Assembly (NCBI GenBank): GCA_009731375.1
Contig: BJOX01000228.1
Span: 12,706 to 44,368, forward strand
Source: Paulinella micropora
Lineage: Eukaryota; Cercozoa; Imbricatea; Euglyphida
Length of the DNA stretch: 31,663 nucleotides
Direction of reading: 5' to 3'
The position numbers and the translations under genes were made by a program. Below, piece after piece: positions 9,563 to 17,258 of this stretch (its first letter is position 1; each line of letters starts with the position of its first letter). Below the pieces are notes generated by a model that was given only the letters and a program-made list of their open reading frames with translations, did not search any database and had not been told where the DNA came from.

Positions 9563-10325
9563 TGTCGTATAATAGTTCGATAGATTTAATGTGTTGGATA
9601 CAAACGTCTTTTTGTTTTCCTTGTATTAATGTGGCGTGATAATCATTACATCTGATTATTATCTGTTTCGGGTATTCCTTAGTAGATGCTCGCCATAATA
9701 TATTCATACCATCAAATACATAAATCCTACATCGGATGAAGTCTTCCATTTCGTCAAGGTCCTTCGCTGTGGCATACCTAATTTCCTTAAATCTTTCTAC
9801 TATCACACTGTCTCGTTTTCGTTTTCTATTGTTTGGGTTTGGAAAGTCTTTCATAATACATTCCAGCACACAGTTTATTTCACCCTGTGCCATTGGTATG
9901 ACAATATGATTTAGCGGATTAACTTGGTCAATGGTAATGACTTTAAGGTCTTTGTCTTCTCTTTGTTCATACCATCTGGCTTGCCGTTCTACAAAGTTTC
10001 TAACAGTATTGATTGTTCGCTTCAATACGTTAGCTTGGTATATTCCTCTGACTGGTCCATGATATCCTTCATAATCCAGATGAACGAGATAGCTTGTATT
10101 TGGGTTTAGCTCTTGGAGACGAGCTTCCCATCCTGGAGCATATGGTATAACGAGTGAGCCTTGTCTGCCGACGAGTTCGGGACGGTTGTCTGTTAGTCTG
10201 TTTATAAGTCGCAGTGCGGTTGGAGTGGTAATGCGATACCATCTTCTTTTGCCTCTTTCTCTGATGTAGTCTCCTCGTCGCTCAATTTGGTAGAGCGGAA
10301 ATAGTTCTGGTTGGTATTGGTCCAT
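9537..10325 (-). CDS. viral protein truncated at host junction; possible N-terminal domain of a family-B (protein-primed) DNA polymerase
   Basis: This is a leftward ORF of 262 codons starting at the ATG at 10325. The last eight or so codons before its stop lie in host sequence, so the true C-terminus is probably missing. The C-terminal half has INCVLECI at about residues 157-164, a segment ending IYVFDGMNILW, then IIIRCNDYHATLI. The order NCVL, then a D-x(5)-W strand, then a histidine strand resembles the N-terminal domain preceding protein-primed family-B polymerases in some linear plasmids and mobile elements, and also an OTU-like Cys/His layout. No polymerase A, B or C motif is present. 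Upstream on the minus strand is TATATACAATG, similar to other genes of the element. It could instead be an unrelated viral protein. Confidence 0.4.
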   Translation of the reverse strand: MDQYQPELFPLYQIERRGDYIRERGKRRWYRITTPTALRLINRLTDNRPELVGRQGSLVIPYAPGWEARLQELNPNTSYLVHLDYEGYHGPVRGIYQANVLKRTINTVRNFVERQARWYEQREDKDLKVITIDQVNPLNHIVIPMAQGEINCVLECIMKDFPNPNNRKRKRDSVIVERFKEIRYATAKDLDEMEDFIRCRIYVFDGMNILWRASTKEYPKQIIIRCNDYHATLIQGKQKDVCIQHIKSIELLYDINENRASA

Positions 10326-10437
10326 TGTATATAGATAGGCAGGATAAATTTTTTGAAAAATAATTATTTAATGCTTTACATATATTATATGGATGTGTTT
10401 AGATGTAAAATATTTTACCGATAAAAAAAATTGTTGA

Positions 10438-10641
10438 TTAATTTGACTTGCTCAGTCGCTCTTCTAACTCCTGTATCTTCTTTTTGTATTCTTCTATATC
10501 TTGTGTGTATTGTATTAACTTCTGTGCTTTGGTTCGCCGTTCTTCGTTTAGGCGGTCTTTATTGCGGTAATAGTATGCGAGAGCTTTCTCATTATTCCTT
10601 TTTCTCCTTTCGTCTCCTTCATATATCTTTGGTCGCGGCAT
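10438..10641 (-). CDS. small basic coiled-coil (bZIP-like) protein
   Basis: This is a 67-residue protein with an intact frame and an ATG start. A basic, Asn/Tyr-rich N-terminal half (ERRKRNNEKALAYYYRNKDR) is followed by a heptad-like stretch ending in IEEYKKKIQELEERL. A basic region followed by a coiled coil suggests a DNA-binding dimer or a small regulatory protein; that is inference from composition only. It lies between two other leftward genes, about 110 bp upstream of the truncated gene and 25 bp from the zinc-finger gene stop, so the three may be expressed together. I recognise no specific family. Confidence 0.5.
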   Translation of the reverse strand: MPRPKIYEGDERRKRNNEKALAYYYRNKDRLNEERRTKAQKLIQYTQDIEEYKKKIQELEERLSKSN

Positions 10642-10666
10642 GTCTTATATATATGTAATATTATTT

Positions 10667-11473
10667 TTATAAATGTAAATAATTAATTTCTTTTAATTTG
10701 GTGCTATATGGTTTATTATGTTTGTGTAAATATTTCATCAAACTTACACGGTAATGTAGTATATTTTCTATGTAGTCTTTCCACAAATCTTCATTCAACG
10801 ATGCTCCATTTATATACGAATGATGCTCTTTCATATCAAATAAATCTTGAACAGTTTTGTTATTTTTATTCCACGCGGATATCAAATGTTTTAATGCTTC
10901 CTTCTGCTCTTGTTTTAAATCTGGGTTGGTTTCGTTTACCCATTTTATGTATTTTTTGAATTTACTTTTACATTGCTTGAGTGGGTTCTCGTGTATTTCA
11001 GTGTGTTCGGCTAGTCCATCTTGTCTTAATTCTTTATCGCATTTGGGGCATTTGACTTTTTCTGCCTTTCGTTTTCTATCATATTCTCGTTTCTTTTGCT
11101 TTGCTTCTTCGCTTAATATCTGGACAGGTTTTTTATTTTCGTGAATGGCTTTGATATGTCTATTCAAAGACCCTCTACATAATTCTTTATCGCATTGCGG
11201 ACATTTTACTTTTTCTTGATGTCTATTTCTATCATATTCTTTTTTGTAAGCTTTTTGTTCAGGAGTTAATATCTGTTTGTTTGTTTTCGCATATTCACTC
11301 TGGTATTTCTTACAGCATTCCTTACAGTAGTTTCTATTAGCATAAGAATTCTCAGGAGTTCTTACAACTTTACAATTTCTACATAGCTGTAAGCAATCAT
11401 TACATATGATGGATGTGCCACCTCGGAATGAAATCCGTCGGTATCCATTCTTGTCGCATAATTCACACTTCAT
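10667..11473 (-). CDS. C2H2 zinc-finger protein with N-terminal zinc-ribbon-like region
   Basis: This is an intact 268-codon frame. The N-terminus (about residues 1-60) has CxxC pairs in CELC, CNDC, CRNC and CKECC, consistent with one or two treble-clef or ribbon-type zinc sites. Two C2H2-like repeats follow, each starting VKCPxCDKEL: one has CPQC and a HIKAIH, the other CPKC and a HTEIH. They are separated by repeated basic linkers (KKEYDRNR and KKREYDRKR). The C-terminal 100 residues are helical and Cys-poor. DNA or RNA binding, for example as a viral transcription regulator, is plausible. It is the first leftward gene and diverges from the fibre gene across about 260 bp. Confidence 0.65.
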   Translation of the reverse strand: MKCELCDKNGYRRISFRGGTSIICNDCLQLCRNCKVVRTPENSYANRNYCKECCKKYQSEYAKTNKQILTPEQKAYKKEYDRNRHQEKVKCPQCDKELCRGSLNRHIKAIHENKKPVQILSEEAKQKKREYDRKRKAEKVKCPKCDKELRQDGLAEHTEIHENPLKQCKSKFKKYIKWVNETNPDLKQEQKEALKHLISAWNKNNKTVQDLFDMKEHHSYINGASLNEDLWKDYIENILHYRVSLMKYLHKHNKPYSTKLKEINYLHL

Positions 11474-11729
11474 TTTTTATAAATAATGATGTATTTGTTT
11501 AGAACATAATTGAAATCAAACGACACAAAAAGAAAAAGGTCATATTTGATTTGTAGAAATTCCTTTTTCGGGGACCAATTTTCGTCGTAAAGTGCGGACG
11601 AATTTGCCGTTTTGTTAGCCAAATACTCTGCGGTGGGGAGGTGCCATTTTACCGCATTACCGCAAAAAATAATATGTAAAAACGGGGGATAATGTTGTTA
11701 TCGCCCTTATATGAACAGGTATGTCAAAA
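11474..11729. promoter_or_regulatory. divergent intergenic region between zinc-finger and fibre genes
   Basis: This is a spacer of about 256 bp with no supportable ORF. The leftward gene is preceded by an A/T-rich stretch just outside its ATG. The right part contains ATAATATGTAAAAA and a short G-run before the fibre start at 11730. It probably carries both promoters; no defined operator or origin is recognisable. Confidence 0.4.
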
Positions 11730-14700
11730 ATGGCAAACGATAGCAAAATTCAAAAGGACGAGGGGGGGTGGAGCCTTAGAAACACCCCCCCTGTCCTTGT
11801 CCTTTTTTTACCAACACTAATATTATCGGCTTAAACACGGATAGAGTGCCAGAAGATGCTGACCCCGTAAATCTTTATTATACTGACGGACGATTTGATG
11901 CGAGACTAGCTAGCAAATCAACGACAGACATTAAAGAAGGAAAAAATTTATACTACACAGAGCAACGAGTAAGGGATAATGACGAAGTCAAAGCCTCAAC
12001 TCAACACCGCTCTAATACTTCTAATCCGCACCAAACCAGTTTATACAATTTGATAGACACAAATTTAGTCGCACAAGCAAGCGGACAATACTTAACCTAC
12101 AACGATGTAGAAGGCAAATGGAAGAATACAGCCCTTGGTTCAATTGATACACTCTCTGATGTAGTCATTACAGCACCAGTGGCGATGAATAGTTATCTAA
12201 CATATAATTCAATAAACTGGGTAAATAAAACATTTCCGATAAATGTTGATGAAACAGGCAACATTAGTATGGGAAGGAAGAACATAACAGGAGTTAATTT
12301 ACTAAATGACAAAGGTGTTGATGAATGGATATTTGAGCATATTGATAATAATAATAAGGTGTCAGCGAGTGGAAGTATAGATAGCCACAGCGATGTGATG
12401 ATATCAGGCTTCCCCGCAGATAACCAACTGATTATGTATAGCACGGGGCAATGGAGAAACACCACACCGCCCTTTCTTAGATTAGACGGAACTGCTAGTA
12501 TGACGGGGGCACTAAATATGAATGGTTATGCTATTTCAGGGGCTTCTACATATAATGGAATTAATCTCGCTAATCTCGCAGTTGATGATGCGGTGGTCAA
12601 ACTAACAGGAGACCAAACCATAGCAGGAATTAAAGCATTTAGCAGTATAATAAATGCGAGTGCGGGGATTGATATGAAAAGCCAAAGCATAACAAATGTC
12701 AATCTTGTTGATGGCATTGATGTTTCTGTCCTTGATACTTCGGTGGTTAAACTAACAGGAGACCAAACCATAGCAGGGAATCAAAAATTTACATCAACTT
12801 TGGAAGTAAGTGGTTCGTCCAATCTTACTACTTTTGACGGCATCGGTATAGCCTTTGATACAAAAATAGGAATGATTGCCGCACAAAAAACGGCAACAGC
12901 GACTTGGTATCCGATACAAATAACGGGTTTGTATGTTGAGTTATATTCAGGTAATACTTTAATTATAACCGCAACTGGCACTACACTATCTTTGAATAAC
13001 AACAAAATAACAAACTTAGCCACACCATCAGCAACAACGGACGGAGCAAACAAAAGTTATGTAGATACAAAAGACGGGCAAAATGTGAAACTAACAGGAA
13101 ACCAAACCATAGCAGGAGTTAAGACATATAGTAGTGGTCTTGAAATAACAGGAAATTCAACAAACGCAACAACAAAAGGAACATTCGTGGTTTTTAACTC
13201 CACAGCCAATATAGGAACTATCGGATGCCTTGATATGGGCACGGGCGTAAATTATAACTTTGAAATAAATGCGAAAAAAATAAGTTTCATTATTGATGGA
13301 GCGATAGTCGGTTGGGTAAATGCTTCGGGGCTAGATTGTAATAGTAGCAAAATAGCCAACCTTGGAACTCCGACATTAGCGACGGACGGAGCGACAAAAG
13401 GGTATGCGGACACATTGGACGGGCAAAATGTAAAACTAACAACAGACCAAACCATAACAGGAAGTAAAACATTTAATGGTGCGAGCACTGTGATAAAATA
13501 TCTAACTTTAACGAACAATGCCGATTTTAATAATCAAACTATCACTAATGGTGGAAATATAACATATAATGGGGCGAGGATATTAAACCAAAATGGAGGA
13601 GATATATTCTTTTCACAGACATCAGGAGATTATCAGTATTTCTTATTTACTCTAAATACTGCTACAAGTGGAACCGCGAACCAACGAGGTTATGTATTTA
13701 CGAATGTAGCATCTGATGTAAAAGGGGCGGGACTTTATATTTCAAAACTTTTGGATAATAAAAGTGCTTCGTCTGACATTGTCCGTTTTAACAATGCTGG
13801 CGGTATGCGATTTTATGGTGCTTTGGATATGAACTCAAACAACATAACAAATGGCGGAACAATGACGGGAACAACAATTACTTCAACCGCGGGTATATCA
13901 ACGACGACACTAACGGCGAGCGGATTGATAACGGCAAATGCGAGTATATCAACAACAACGGCAACCGCAAGCGGATTGATAACTGCAAATGCGGGGATAT
14001 CAACAACAACATTAACAACAAGCGACAATATAGTAGTAGGTGCTGGAAAAAGGGTTTTCATAGATAGGTCAGGATATACAAACACAAACAACAAATTAGT
14101 TTTATGGGATGGTGGAACAGGTTCCACGACTGTTTTTAATGGATTTGGTATTAAACTAGACACAATGATGTATAATGTTAATACCACAACTGATAATCAC
14201 ATATTTTACTATGGTGCCACAATGAATTATTTAGAATTGGTAATGCGGGAATTACTGCTTCAAAGGCAATAACAGCAAATGCGGGATTAACTATGCCAAC
14301 AACATCAAGCGGATTTTTAACACTAAGACAAAGACCAGGCAATACGTCCAACACTCAAATATTTATGAAAGCAGGAGACTCATCAGGTTATGCGGTGGTA
14401 ATGAATACAGGTGGATTATTACATGCTTGGTCGACTTCATTGTCAAATGGTGAAAACAATACAGGATATGTTTTTATTGCAGCAGGAGCGAATGTTTGGT
14501 CTTCTGGTTCAGACAGGAGATTAAAATCAGATATTAAAACACTAGACTGCGGGGATTGTTGCGATAAACTTATGAAAATAAACTGCTGTTCATATTATTT
14601 GAAATCAGACGAAAAGAAACAGAAAAAGAACCACGGATTTATTGCGGATGAAGTAAAAAATATTTCCAGAATTTGTATCTGAAAGTGGAATAAAAGCAGA

Positions 14701-14881
14701 CGATGGGGATGGAAACTTTGAAGGTATATCATACACGGACTTCATACCAATATTAGTCAGTGCTTTTCAACATTTAACTGAAAAGGTGATTTATTTAGAA
14801 AAGCAAAATAATAATCTAACTAATGATATAGCCGATTTAAAAGACCAATTAGCAGAAATCCGTAATAACAATGCCCCCTAG
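11730..14881 (+). pseudogene. trimeric fibre/spike protein with C-terminal S74 intramolecular chaperone (three frameshifts)
   Basis: This is a fibre-type protein of about 1,050 residues. The likely ATG is at 11730. That frame shifts in the T7 run at 11803-11809 into a frame open from 11780 to 14272. The head has two NLYYT repeats (about 11,870 and 11,950). The shaft has four copies of a KLT-x-x-QTI-x-G motif (near 12,600, 12,750, 13,090 and 13,435) and a Thr/Ser-rich repeat cluster at 13,890-14,030. A second shift near 14,230 leads to 14,293-14,682, and a third near 14,655 to the stop at 14,879-14,881. The end has the peptidase S74 signature SDRRLKSDIK (Ser codon 14,509-14,511), then GFIADEV, then a helical tail. 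In that family the domain drives trimerisation and then cuts itself off before this Ser. The inferred role is host attachment. Confidence 0.75.
11750..11810 (+). other. strong GC hairpin followed by T7, inside the fibre 5' region
   Basis: An arm of AAGGACGAGGGGGGGTG is matched downstream by CACCCCCCCTGTCCTT with a loop of about 15 bases, followed by seven T's. It lies within the presumed fibre N-terminal coding frame, at the place where the frame is lost. It may be a coding coincidence, a regulatory hairpin or a slippage-prone site. Confidence 0.55.
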
Positions 14882-15218
14882 ATTACAGCCTCCACCTCCA
14901 CTCATTGATATGGCAGATGGCGAACTAACACCAGAGTTGAAGAACCGTGTTTTGGATATTTCGTTGAAGAATGAGGAAAAAAAAGTAGAGCACGAATTGG
15001 AAGACAACTGGAATTGTTGTTGTATAAAAAACAGACCGACCGACAGCCGACTTATTAAATACTTATTTCAAATGGGTATCATTATCGCCATCATCACCCT
15101 TTGTATCGTGAGGCTATCTGAAAAGAACTTACCTTGTGAGGTTGCTAACACTTATGTAGGTATTTGAACACTATTGATTGGGATATGCCTTCCTTCACCT
15201 TCTTCAAGTAAGAAATGA
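14871..15218 (+). pseudogene. small single-pass membrane protein (one frameshift near the C-terminus)
   Basis: The ATG at 14871 overlaps the fibre stop by 11 bp in another frame, which suggests co-expression. The protein begins with a Pro-rich stretch and an acidic, charged segment, then a WNCCC cluster, then one hydrophobic segment (YLFQMGIIIAIITLCIVRL) at about residues 64-82. The called frame stops at 15167, but the next frame continues with TLLIGICLPSP and ends at 15218. A terminal Leu-rich segment followed by Pro-Ser-Pro after a single membrane span recalls small membrane proteins I associate with PLVs and large DNA viruses. I infer one indel at about 15,160-15,167. It may sit in an internal virion membrane or the host membrane. 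Function is unknown. Confidence 0.55.
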
Positions 15219-15467
15219 ACATTCATATAGTTGAGTTTTATACCAAGAAGCATCATTTGAGCAAATTAACGGCAGGGCTTCATCGAAACTAACACACCAA
15301 TCACTAAAAGGTTTATACACACATTTAAATTTGGTTTCTATTCCTTTTTGAATACACCACACACAACTTTCATTTTTTTTATCGCTGACCCGTGAATAGA
15401 AATCGCAGGCAGTCCGAGCAGAAATATTAATTAATAAAAAGTTTATGAGTAGTAGTATAGAGGGCAT
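15204..15467 (-). CDS. small secreted Cys-rich protein (hypothetical)
   Basis: This 87-residue frame runs opposite to the structural genes. It starts with a convincing signal peptide (MPSILLLINFLLINISA) and continues with eight cysteines, in pieces such as SCVWC, FKC, DWC and LIC, spaced like a small disulfide-rich domain. Its ATG lies 4 bp from the ATG of the rightward gene at 15472, so the two share a start region. Its 3' end overlaps the extended end of the membrane-protein gene by 15 bp. It matches no family I can name. The signal peptide and even Cys spacing argue for a real gene over a chance ORF, but only moderately. Confidence 0.4.
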   Translation of the reverse strand: MPSILLLINFLLINISARTACDFYSRVSDKKNESCVWCIQKGIETKFKCVYKPFSDWCVSFDEALPLICSNDASWYKTQLYECSFLT

Positions 15468-15471
15468 CGCG

Positions 15472-15846
15472 ATGGCAGACTATAAATATCAGCGGATTAT
15501 TTTTCTAAGTAATGATTTTCCAGGAGGAGTTAATGGTAGCAAGACATTTGACAAAAAAATTCAATTGAGCTTTACCCCAACTAGAATGAATGTTAAGTAT
15601 ATCCACTATATGAATAATACGACGGAGACGAAAACAAAAATCCTTTATATGGACCGCATCGGCATTATCGGCACATTCGCTGACAGCAACACAGCGAACA
15701 TTTCCAATCTCAGCTACAATTTGGGTGTAGTAGGCTGGACCGACGGGCAATACACATTTAAAGTGCTCAAAACAGACAGCGGTATTAATATTGAGACTGA
15801 CCAACTAGCTGGAAGAATTGTTATTTGTTTAGAATTTCTCGGTTGA
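15472..15846 (+). CDS. small beta-rich virion-like protein (hypothetical)
   Basis: This is a 124-residue intact frame. The ATG at 15472 (MADYKYQR) is preferred to the in-frame ATG at 15445 because it begins the structured part and leaves room for the divergent gene. The sequence alternates hydrophobic and polar residues, has no membrane span, and ends with a strand (GRIVICLEFLG). That is compatible with a compact beta-sandwich. It sits between the membrane protein and the packaging ATPase in the structural cluster and is followed within 5 bp by a G/C hairpin. It is probably a minor structural protein, but I recognise no family. Confidence 0.5.
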   Translation: MADYKYQRIIFLSNDFPGGVNGSKTFDKKIQLSFTPTRMNVKYIHYMNNTTETKTKILYMDRIGIIGTFADSNTANISNLSYNLGVVGWTDGQYTFKVLKTDSGINIETDQLAGRIVICLEFLG

Positions 15847-15850
15847 TAAA

Positions 15851-15868
15851 GCAGGGGCAAGCCCCCGC
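15851..15868 (+). terminator. G-run/C-run hairpin after the small virion-like gene
   Basis: GCAGGGGC and GCCCCCGC pair across a two-base AA loop, beginning 5 bp after the stop at 15846. It belongs to a recurring class of hairpins at viral gene ends here (see 17154-17207 and 22631-22650). By analogy with hairpin-directed transcript ends known in Mimivirus it may define 3' ends; that is inference. Confidence 0.55.
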
Positions 15869-15892
15869 ACCCCCTCCGTTGTGGTAAGCGAT

Positions 15893-15971
15893 TAAAACAA
15901 AAAATATATTTTAGAATATATAAAAGTGTTTTTGAGGTTGTAGGAGGTTTTTGAAAAAAAAAGCTCATACT
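15893..15971 (+). promoter_or_regulatory. conserved AT-rich promoter block upstream of the packaging ATPase
   Basis: The block contains AAAACAAAAAATATAT, then ATATATAAAAG, then GTTTTTG and a later TTTTTGAAAA ending in AAAAAAAGC just before the ATG at 15972. The same elements in the same order occur at 18,855-18,907 before the penton gene, and a shorter version precedes the capsid gene. It is probably a viral late-type promoter. The TATA-like part lies about 50 bp from the start codon. Confidence 0.5.
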
Positions 15972-16801
15972 ATGAAAAAAATCAATAATGTGAAGGTGAA
16001 ACCAGTCAAGCAAAACGGAGATGGCGATAAGTTGGCAAAAGGATATAAGTTATTTGATGAACCGTATGCCAATATTTTTCTTCTCGCTCGCAAGAAGAGT
16101 GGCAAGACGACCGCACTGTTTGAAATCCTGAAACGAACCACCGACAAAAAGACCCGTATTGTTATTAATATAGCCAGCACAATACACAAGGACCACATTT
16201 ACAAAGAAATGGTTAAGCACTTCAAGAAGAAGGGAAACCCGATGGCGATATACACATATTTGAAAACGGACGGACACCGTGTTATTGATTACGAGTTAGA
16301 CAAGCTAAATAAACCAGATGAGGAGCAAGAAGAGGGCGACATCATTCAAGACGGTAAAGAGGAAGTAGAAAAGCCGAAGTTTATTTATTTTGGTAAGGAG
16401 GAAAAGAAGAAGCAGGAGGGAGGCGAAAAAGTAGAAAGACCGAGCAAATACATAACACCAGAAGTTGTTTTCGTGTTAGATGATTTGGGTAGCTCGTTGA
16501 GGGATAAGTCCGTAAGCGACCTGTTGAAAAAAATAGACACTACAAGTCAAAGGTAATTATGAGCTCGCAGTATCTTAACGACCTAAAACCTGAGGCGATT
16601 AAACAGCTAGACTACCTTCTTATTTTTCCAGGACAGAGTGTGGATAAGATAGAACTCGTGTATAAACATTTGGACCTCCGCTACGACCTTGAATACTTCA
16701 TTGAAAAATACCACGAGGCGACGAAAGAGAGGTTTAACTTTTTGTATGTGGATGCGGTATCGGACGAGCTGAGGCAAAATTTCGACAAACGCTTTTTGTA
16801 A
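15972..16801 (+). pseudogene. A32/FtsK-HerA-type DNA packaging ATPase (one frameshift)
   Basis: This viral genome-packaging ATPase pumps DNA into the preformed capsid. The first segment, from the ATG at 15972, has a P-loop (ARKKSGKTT, about 16,084-16,110) and a Walker B strand (VVFVLDDLG, about 16,464-16,490). It stops at 16,556. The second segment, open through 16,559-16,801, carries the continuation that this family shows after Walker B, including MSSQYLNDLKPEA, a sensor-like strand. The switch lies in the A7 run at about 16,527-16,533, where one A appears to be missing. About 276 codons fit the compact ATPases of PLVs and virophages. A Glu/Lys-rich insert lies before Walker B. It sits just upstream of the core-like protein and protease genes. 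Family assignment is firm; function is lost unless the frameshift is a sequence error. Confidence 0.85.
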
Positions 16802-16832
16802 TTTTATTTAATTATTTTTTTTCTATATTATA

Positions 16833-17153
16833 ATGGTCGTGAAAACAACAAGGGTTGAAGTCATTCCAACAGTAGGAAAAATAACAAGAAATTCAAGCAC
16901 AATGGCGGGCGGAAAAAAGAAAAGCGGTCGCAAGAAACAAAAGGGATGTGGTCAAAAAGGGTGTAAAATTAATTGGGAAAAGGTTGGCAATACATTCAGG
17001 AATATTAATAACTATTTGAAAAAAGACAAAACAATCTCTCGCTTTGCTGGTGCTTTGGATAGAGTTGGTGTTCCCTATGCTGGCAAAGTTCAAAAGGTTG
17101 CGAGCGATATGGGATACGGCAAGCAACGAGGCCGTGGGGCACTTAAATTTTAG
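16833..17153 (+). CDS. small basic, core-like virion protein
   Basis: This is a 106-residue intact frame; MAGGKKKSG at 16902 is an alternative internal start. It has a Lys/Arg/Gly-rich N-terminal half with two CxxxxC-like positions (KGCGQKGCK), a central helix and a C-terminus ending GYGKQRGRGALKF. Basic, glycine-rich small proteins at this place in PLV structural clusters are plausibly genome-condensing or capsid-interior proteins, analogous in role to adenoviral core proteins. That is inference, since no family is recognised. It starts 31 bp after the ATPase stop behind an AT-rich leader and is followed directly by three tandem hairpins. Confidence 0.5.
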   Translation: MVVKTTRVEVIPTVGKITRNSSTMAGGKKKSGRKKQKGCGQKGCKINWEKVGNTFRNINNYLKKDKTISRFAGALDRVGVPYAGKVQKVASDMGYGKQRGRGALKF

Positions 17154-17207
17154 AAAGGGGAAACCCCTTTCAAACCCCCCGTGGGGTTGTAGGGGCGAAG
17201 TCCCTAC
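17154..17207 (+). terminator. three tandem G/C hairpins after the core-like gene
   Basis: AAAGGGG-AAA-CCCCTTT (17154-17170), AACCCC with GGGGTT (17173-17188) and GTAGGG with CCCTAC (17189-17207) follow immediately after the stop at 17151-17153. Three back-to-back perfect-arm hairpins suggest a strong transcript end before the protease gene. Confidence 0.6.
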
Positions 17208-17258
17208 GAATATTAAACTAAACTTTCTATTATTTTTTTTACTAACAATATATACAAT

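Noticed and set aside
16520-16560. Programmed ribosomal frameshift in the ATPase gene
   Set aside because: Frame changes affect nearly every structural gene, in both directions and at various sites, so decay or base error explains them better than programmed recoding.
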